Assembly (NCBI GenBank): GCA_022511505.1 | Contig: JAFLTK010000048.1 | Coordinates: 1 to 9,146 of the forward strand | Source: Muribaculaceae bacterium | GTDB lineage: Bacteria; Bacteroidota; Bacteroidia; Bacteroidales; Muribaculaceae | DNA: 9,146 nucleotides | Reading direction: 5' to 3' | Shown here: positions 5,051-9,146 of the stretch, in pieces | How positions within the stretch are numbered: the stretch's first letter is position 1 | How the letters are laid out: every line of letters starts with the position of its first letter | The notes under the pieces: generated by a model | Told to the model about the DNA's origin: nothing | Databases searched by the model: none | Seen by the model: only the letters and a program-made list of their open reading frames with translations | Position numbers and translations under genes: made by a program

Positions 5051-7609
5051 TTAATATGCGAGCGAGAGGTCGTCGATAAGCAGTCGGGAGCCGATAGATG
5101 CCGATATTTCGGGATTGTCGACCGTGACAACCGAGGTTTGCTCCTCGGCAATAGTGCCGATTTGCTCGGTCGACGCTATCATGACTTTCAATCGCGTTGC
5201 CTTTATGTTGAAATGCTTGTAGGTCAGAGGGATAGAAAACGGTGCGTAGGTCGACGACAGCGGCAGTCGTGCCCTGCCCGACGCGATGACAATCTCGCCG
5301 CCGCCGTTGTTGCCGATAACCTCGATGATTACCGTGCCACAGTCGCCCGGGAGAGAACTACACGGGGTATATTTATACGCGCCGTTGAGACTCGTGGGTC
5401 GTGAGTTGAAACCAATCCCCTCGACATATTTCTCGGTCATCGTCTTGGGGTCAAACGTGTATTCGCCCAAGAAGATTTTACCCGCCGCGCGATATTTAAT
5501 TGCCGGGACGTTGAGGGAATAGTTGGTAAACGGTTGACCTGCTTGAAGATAGTCGGGAATCTGTTCACCTGAAGGATCAAAACCAACCGACCTCAATTCA
5601 ACCGCATAACCACCACTCGCCGCATCCTGTACCGACTGTACCGACGGTTGAAGATACCACGTGTTGAGGTTTGTCGCGCTCAGACAGAAGGTCTTTGCGT
5701 TGGTGTTTGCCCACGACTTGACGGGGGTCATCACGTTGAACGACGCCGTGTTCTGCCGGTTGAAAATCTCGACGGAATTTTGACTGAAACGCCCGCCCGA
5801 CAGCATGTCGCGGTAGTTGATTGTCTGTTTGACATCCTCAAAGTCGGTGTTGGGTAGGGGACGAGCCAACTCGGTGCGGAACGAAACTGCCTGACTGAAG
5901 TCTGCCCCGGCCGGGGAGTCGACGACAGCCGTTTTCAACGTGTAGGTTGTCTCGGGTTCGAGACCTAAGACGGTCAGCAGCCCTGTGGAGGGGTCGCGCT
6001 CAAGAATCGAAGCCTGACGGTTGTTGACATACACCTTAATATATCGGGTGACGATGTCAACGATGCCGGCCTCGCGGGCTGTTACTTTAACTTGAGCGCG
6101 CGACGCAAAAGGGTCCACATCGATGCTGTATTCGGGAGCCTTGCGCGTGACGGTGACGGTGCGTTTGGGTTGACCACAATATAATAATGTGACATCGAGG
6201 TTTGCGTTACCCTCGGGAAGCGTGACGGTGACGTTATAGTCGCCCGTTGTTGCCGCCGGTCTTACCGACTGAATCGGGAGGGTGACAACGTTCCCGTCGA
6301 TTGTGGTTTCAAATTTCAGATTGGTTGCCGGGTCGATAGCGCGAGCCGAGTGGATGCTGAATGTCGTCTCGTTGACGCCGATGATTGCCGGAGAGGCCGC
6401 CGTGACAGCGATGTCGACCGGTGTCATGTCAATCTCCAGTGTCACCGGGTCGTTGACTTTCGACAGTTTATCCTTGACAACGAGCGTGAAACGGGTTGAA
6501 ATGTTTTGTGCCGTTCCCGCGTGGTCTGACAGCGTTGCAATTACGCCGTTGAAGTCAACAATAGCCATGCGGTCGGGATTGTGCCACAGTCCGGTAGTTT
6601 TCAGCCCCAGAGCGGTCAGCAACTCTTGGGTCGAAGCGTCGGTGCCGAGCAGGTTGATTTCGGTCGGCCATCCGAGTTTGTTGAGGACCTCTGATTGAGT
6701 GGTCAGAATGACCTCGCTAAAGCCGTTGCGCGCATTGATGTCCATCGCGATTTGTGTCGACGGTGTGTTGCCCTGAACAATCGATAGGGGAGTGCCGGGG
6801 GTGAAGCCAACCGGAGTTACAACGGGAGCCGGGGCCGCGATAAGGTCGTCGGAGAGGTCGATTGAGATGCTCTGGTCGGCCATCGAGTCGTCGATAGAGA
6901 TAACCAGACTCGCCGTGCCAACATTGCCTCCGTTGACGTCGATGTTGACGTTATAAAGGTGACGCGCCTGTGCGTTGCTTATCATCGCTGGAGAGAATGT
7001 GGTCACCGCCCCGGTGGGCATAGTCAAGGTCAGCAAAAGCGTGACGTCGCCGGGACGCAAGAACGCCGCGCGGGTCTCGGTCTTGTCAAACGAGATATAG
7101 TTGCCGCCTGATGCGTGCAATTCTGCCTTCCAGTCAGGAAAATAGGCCCTGAAAGCATCGGTATAGTTTATAGCCACCATCGCGTTGGCCAGAGAGCAGA
7201 CAATTGTCGCATTGGTCTGCTGCGCCTCGTTGACAACCAGGTCGGTAGAGCCGGTGAAACACGGTGTGTCAAAGCCCTCAGTGTCGAGCGACCCATACGT
7301 TGCCTCCAGCGTGTAACTGCCGGTCTTGTATTGCTGAGACTGCGGGAAATCGGCCAGCGAGGCCCACGTGTTGGTCGCCCCGGTGGCTTGGTCGGTCAAT
7401 GTAATAGAAAACTCCTCGGGCTTGGGTGCATCGATGTTAAGACTGCCGCGAGTATCACTTCCAGCGGTCACCACAACATCATCCACCGTCAAATCAAGGT
7501 TTATAAACCCTGCACCGCCCGGAAAATTCTCGTCGATATCAGAGCATGCCATGACGCTCAGCGCGAGAACGGGAAGTGTTAAAAACTTAGATAAACGGTT
7601 GATTTTCAT
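5051..7609 (-). CDS. Large multidomain surface lipoprotein: DUF4493, Ig-like, FN3-like and PCMD-like regions
   Basis: The start was set at the ATG at 7609 (852 residues) because MKINRLSKFLTLPVLALS followed by VMAC gives a standard lipoprotein signal with Cys22 and an acidic SDIDE tail. An in-frame ATG at 7657 would add 16 hydrophobic residues and spoil it. Parts in this numbering: DUF4493 region about 33-255 (GFINLDLTVDD, TGSYTLEATYG, the T-I-V-C-S-L-x-N-A-M-V-A-I-N-Y core with Cys138, RHLYNVNID); a second Ig-like domain about 265-398 shared with the two short sisters; another beta region about 400-490; an FN3-like domain about 493-580 (GLEPETTYTLKTAVVD); and a PCMD-like C-terminus about 585-852 from LPNTDFEDVK to RLLIDDLSLAY. 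PCMD (PF13201) is linked to carbohydrate binding or metabolism. As first gene of the operon it is probably the main surface-exposed component. The C-terminal assignment rests on the FED start and the IDDLSLAY end and is less certain than DUF4493. Confidence 0.84.
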   Translation of the reverse strand: MKINRLSKFLTLPVLALSVMACSDIDENFPGGAGFINLDLTVDDVVVTAGSDTRGSLNIDAPKPEEFSITLTDQATGATNTWASLADFPQSQQYKTGSYTLEATYGSLDTEGFDTPCFTGSTDLVVNEAQQTNATIVCSLANAMVAINYTDAFRAYFPDWKAELHASGGNYISFDKTETRAAFLRPGDVTLLLTLTMPTGAVTTFSPAMISNAQARHLYNVNIDVNGGNVGTASLVISIDDSMADQSISIDLSDDLIAAPAPVVTPVGFTPGTPLSIVQGNTPSTQIAMDINARNGFSEVILTTQSEVLNKLGWPTEINLLGTDASTQELLTALGLKTTGLWHNPDRMAIVDFNGVIATLSDHAGTAQNISTRFTLVVKDKLSKVNDPVTLEIDMTPVDIAVTAASPAIIGVNETTFSIHSARAIDPATNLKFETTIDGNVVTLPIQSVRPAATTGDYNVTVTLPEGNANLDVTLLYCGQPKRTVTVTRKAPEYSIDVDPFASRAQVKVTAREAGIVDIVTRYIKVYVNNRQASILERDPSTGLLTVLGLEPETTYTLKTAVVDSPAGADFSQAVSFRTELARPLPNTDFEDVKQTINYRDMLSGGRFSQNSVEIFNRQNTASFNVMTPVKSWANTNAKTFCLSATNLNTWYLQPSVQSVQDAASGGYAVELRSVGFDPSGEQIPDYLQAGQPFTNYSLNVPAIKYRAAGKIFLGEYTFDPKTMTEKYVEGIGFNSRPTSLNGAYKYTPCSSLPGDCGTVIIEVIGNNGGGEIVIASGRARLPLSSTYAPFSIPLTYKHFNIKATRLKVMIASTEQIGTIAEEQTSVVTVDNPEISASIGSRLLIDDLSLAY
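5627..5644. repeat. Perfect 9-base tandem duplication in the PCMD-like region
   Basis: CTGTACCGA occurs twice in a row on the plus strand. In the coding frame of the large lipoprotein it reads Ser-Val-Gln twice (SVQSVQ), so it is an in-frame duplication that lengthens a loop without disturbing the frame. It lies at the start of a codon-biased patch. Confidence 0.8.
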
Positions 7610-7671
7610 TTGTTTAACAATAATAATAGGCAACAACATCAAGGTCAATTCAAGCAACGACCCCGGCTACC

Positions 7672-7689
7672 TACACTTTTCAGCGTGTA
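7672..7689 (-). other. Small inverted repeat at the predicted transcription start of the operon
   Basis: TACAC (7672-7676) and GTGTA (7685-7689) pair over an 8-base loop. The upstream arm overlaps the end of the -7-like box, so it would lie at the very start of the transcript or act at DNA level. Five base pairs is short and could be chance. Confidence 0.3.
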
Positions 7690-7695
7690 AAGATA
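7688..7695 (-). promoter_or_regulatory. Bacteroidales -7-like box (TATCTTTA) of the lipoprotein operon
   Basis: On the minus strand TATCTTTA matches the Bacteroidetes -7 consensus TAnnTTTG at all fixed positions but the last. It lies about 80 bases upstream of the ATG at 7609, behind a run of T. A TTGG lies 15 bases further upstream (7710-7713), shorter than the usual spacing for a -33 element, so the upstream half is not convincing. If it is used, the leader is roughly 70 bases and the whole six-gene run could be transcribed from here. Confidence 0.5.
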
Positions 7696-7751
7696 CAAAA
7701 AAAAATCCACCAACCATCCATCTCTCCCAAAAAACTCAAAAAACACCTGCC

Positions 7752-7780
7752 CAATCTCCCTCAATCTCCCCCAATACCTC
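7752..7780. repeat. Three-copy 10-base direct repeat (CAATCTCCC type)
   Basis: CAATCTCCC starts at 7752 and again at 7762, and a degenerate copy CAATACCTC starts at 7772. The spacing is exactly 10 bases, about one helical turn, so the copies lie on one face of the DNA. It lies about 60-90 bases upstream of the operon's -7-like box, where an activator could bind. Chance in a C- and A-rich segment is also possible. Confidence 0.55.
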
Positions 7781-7786
7781 GCCCCC

Positions 7787-7802
7787 TCGCGCTAAATCGC
7801 GA
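7787..7802. repeat. Inverted repeat TCGCG-6-CGCGA in the divergent region
   Basis: TCGCG (7787-7791) and CGCGA (7798-7802) are perfect inverted arms around CTAAAT. The GCTAAAT that runs from the left arm into the spacer recurs at 7821-7827. It could be an operator half-site pair or a short hairpin. No flanking U-run is present, so it is not a terminator. Confidence 0.4.
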
Positions 7803-7809
7803 TACCTCT

Positions 7810-7819
7810 CGATAAATCG
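7810..7819. repeat. Short palindrome CGAT-AA-ATCG
   Basis: This perfect 4-base inverted repeat around AA lies 7 bases after the TCGCG/CGCGA repeat. Together with the repeated GCTAAAT it makes a 40-base cluster of symmetric sequence. It is a possible regulator-binding site but is short enough to be chance. Confidence 0.3.
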
Positions 7820-7932
7820 TGCTAAATACTTGCCCGTGATTTTTGTCCCCGGTGTGAGCCCGAAGTGCGAAAACGAAACCACCCAAAAATACCACCGCCA
7901 GCCCCTCGGTCAACATTTTAGTCGCGCGGGTA

Positions 7933-7964
7933 TTGTGTTAATTAGGATTTTATGAGTAATTTTG
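7933..7964 (+). promoter_or_regulatory. Bacteroidales promoter for gpmI (TTG, 21 bases, TAATTTTG)
   Basis: TAATTTTG at 7957-7964 is a perfect match to the Bacteroidetes -7 consensus TAnnTTTG. A TTG at 7933-7935, 21 bases upstream, fits the -33 element. The ATG of gpmI is about 75 bases downstream. This box matches better than the one facing the lipoprotein operon, as expected for a housekeeping glycolytic gene. Confidence 0.7.
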
Positions 7965-7990
7965 TGGCCGAATTAACCAAACGGGGTTGC

Positions 7991-8003
7991 CGGCCAACGG
8001 CCG
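7991..8003 (+). other. GC-rich stem-loop in the gpmI leader
   Basis: CGGCC (7991-7995) pairs with GGCCG (7999-8003) around an AAC loop, with a competing GTTG/CAAC pairing just to the left. It is inside the predicted gpmI leader, about 35 bases before the ATG; the remaining sequence is A-rich, which favours initiation. It has no U-tract, so it is not a terminator. A stabilising leader hairpin is possible. Confidence 0.4.
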
Positions 8004-8038
8004 CCCCTTCAAATAAACGAAATTTAAACTATTGAAAT

Positions 8039-9146
8039 ATGGGTAAGAAAGCTTTGTTAGTAATCCTCGACGGCTGGGGTATAGGTAACCACTCCCACAG
8101 CGACGTCATCTATTCAACCCCCACTCCCTACTGGGACTATCTGTTGAAAACCTATCCCCACAGCCAACTTCAGGCTTCGGGCGAGAACGTTGGTCTGCCC
8201 GACGGACAGATGGGCAACTCGGAGGTTGGTCACCTCAATATCGGTGCCGGCCGCGTTGTCTATCAAGACCTTGTGAAAATCAACAAAGCGATAGCCGACG
8301 GTTCTATTAAAGAGAATCCCCAGGTCAAAGCCGCCTTTGAATATGCCAAGTCGACCGGCAAAGCAATCCACTTCATGGGCTTGACAAGCAACGGCGGCGT
8401 TCACTCGTCGCTCGACCATCTTTATGCCCTCTGTGACATCGCCGCTTCCTATAACCTCGAGAAAGTCTTTATCCACTGTTTCATGGACGGCCGCGATACC
8501 GACCCCCGCAGCGGCGCCGGTTTCATTCAGGAAGTGACCGACCACTGCGCCAAGTCGGCCGGTACAATCGCTTCAATCATAGGTCGTTACTATGCCATGG
8601 ACCGCGACAAGCGCTGGGAGCGCGTCAAGGTTGCCTACGACCTGCTTGTCAAGGGCGAGGGCGAGAAAGCGACCGATATGGTTGCCGCCGTCAAGGAGTC
8701 ATACGAAGCAGGTGTCACCGATGAGTTCATCAAACCCATCTCCAACGCCAATGTCGACGGTACCATCAACGAGGGCGACGCCGTCATCTTCTTCAACTAC
8801 CGCAACGACCGCGCCAAGGAACTGACCATCGCTCTGACCCAGCACGACATCCCCGAGCAGGGTATGACAACCATCCCCGGCCTGCAATATTACTGCATGA
8901 CCCCCTACGATGCCGAGTTCACCGGTGTTCACATACTTTTTGACAAAGAGAATGTCAGCAACACCCTCGGCGAATACCTCTCCAAACTCGACAAAACCCA
9001 ACTCCACATCGCCGAGACCGAGAAGTATGCCCACGTTACCTTCTTCTTCAACGGAGGTCGCGAAGCCCCCTACGAGGGCGAGGAGCGCATCCTCGTTGCA
9101 TCGCCCAAGGTAGCAACCTACGACCTCAAGCCCGAAATGAGCGCAT
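8039..9146 (+). CDS. gpmI: 2,3-bisphosphoglycerate-independent phosphoglycerate mutase, C-terminus beyond the right edge
   Basis: The cytosolic enzyme interconverts 3- and 2-phosphoglycerate in glycolysis and gluconeogenesis, using Mn2+ and a phosphoserine intermediate. The first 369 residues are present of about 505-515 usual for the family. Visible signatures: ILDGWG with metal-binding Asp11; DGQMGNSEVGH with nucleophile Ser61; SNGGVHS with His122; MDGRDTDPRSG with Arg152-Asp153; GRYYAMDRDKRWERV with substrate arginines; NYRNDRAKE; and EKYAHVTFFFNGG. The second cluster of metal ligands lies beyond the edge. The start at 8039 gives the expected N-terminus, MGKKALLVILDGWG. Codon use is strongly C-ending, suggesting high expression. 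It has its own promoter and points away from the lipoprotein operon, so no functional link is implied. Confidence 0.97.
   Translation, partial: MGKKALLVILDGWGIGNHSHSDVIYSTPTPYWDYLLKTYPHSQLQASGENVGLPDGQMGNSEVGHLNIGAGRVVYQDLVKINKAIADGSIKENPQVKAAFEYAKSTGKAIHFMGLTSNGGVHSSLDHLYALCDIAASYNLEKVFIHCFMDGRDTDPRSGAGFIQEVTDHCAKSAGTIASIIGRYYAMDRDKRWERVKVAYDLLVKGEGEKATDMVAAVKESYEAGVTDEFIKPISNANVDGTINEGDAVIFFNYRNDRAKELTIALTQHDIPEQGMTTIPGLQYYCMTPYDAEFTGVHILFDKENVSNTLGEYLSKLDKTQLHIAETEKYAHVTFFFNGGREAPYEGEERILVASPKVATYDLKPEMSA

Larger units (their letters stand above)
7610..8038. other. Divergent intergenic region between the lipoprotein operon and gpmI
   Basis: This 429-base stretch separates two genes that point away from each other. 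It holds a -7-like box for the leftward operon, an A-rich and C-rich segment with a three-copy 10-base repeat, two short inverted repeats and a strong-looking promoter box for gpmI. No protein-like reading frame is seen: the frame crossing part of it on the plus strand has no family features and is antisense to the lipoprotein start. No tRNA fold or known riboswitch was recognised. About 85 bases (7830-7930) hold nothing I can name. Confidence 0.8.

Noticed and set aside
7610..7657. Earlier ATG at 7657 for the large lipoprotein
   Set aside because: It would add 16 mostly hydrophobic residues ahead of a complete lipoprotein signal. The ATG at 7609 gives a standard one.
7368..7955. 195-codon plus-strand frame spanning the divergent region
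   Set aside because: It starts antisense inside the large lipoprotein, has a low-complexity product and crosses the promoter region of both flanking transcripts.
8114..9034. Minus-strand open frames of 143 and 111 codons
   Set aside because: They lie opposite gpmI, whose catalytic motifs are unambiguous in the plus-strand frame.
1..9146. CRISPR arrays, tRNA or rRNA genes, insertion sequences and invertible promoters
   Set aside because: I saw no regularly spaced repeats of CRISPR size, no tRNA fold, no transposase or recombinase motifs, and no long inverted repeats around the promoters.

Overview
The window looks like chromosomal DNA of a gut Bacteroidales bacterium, most like the Muribaculaceae or Bacteroides lineages. 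The reasons are the protein families (DUF4493 and PCMD lipoproteins), a TAnnTTTG-type promoter box, AT-rich start regions without clear Shine-Dalgarno sequences, and moderate GC with C-ending codons. The genus is inference only.

Positions 1-7609 hold six minus-strand genes, read right to left, with gaps of 6 to 46 bases, so probably one operon. In transcription order they are: a large lipoprotein with an N-terminal DUF4493 region and a C-terminal PCMD-like region (7609-5051); two smaller DUF4493 lipoproteins (5004-3832 and 3819-2698); two paralogous outer-membrane beta-barrel proteins (2661-1912 and 1905-1024); and a second PCMD lipoprotein (998 to the left edge) that starts at GTG and is cut by the window. 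All six have a signal peptide. Four have a lipobox cysteine and two look like signal peptidase I substrates ending in beta-barrels. There is no recognisable enzyme, regulator, SusC or SusD. The simplest reading is a cell-surface assembly of Ig-like and jelly-roll modules displayed with two small barrels, possibly for glycan binding or adhesion. That function is inference.

Positions 7610-8038 are a divergent intergenic region. It carries a -7-like box for the operon, a three-copy 10-base repeat, two small inverted repeats, a perfect TAATTTTG box for the rightward gene, and a short GC-rich hairpin in that gene's leader.

From 8039 to the right edge is gpmI, the cofactor-independent phosphoglycerate mutase of glycolysis. 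It is cut by the window and is a housekeeping gene with no evident link to the operon.

The most unusual signals are the compact enzyme-free surface cassette, the shared two-domain plan of its three DUF4493 proteins, and three stretches of about 100 bases inside those genes where codon third positions switch from C-rich to nearly C-free.
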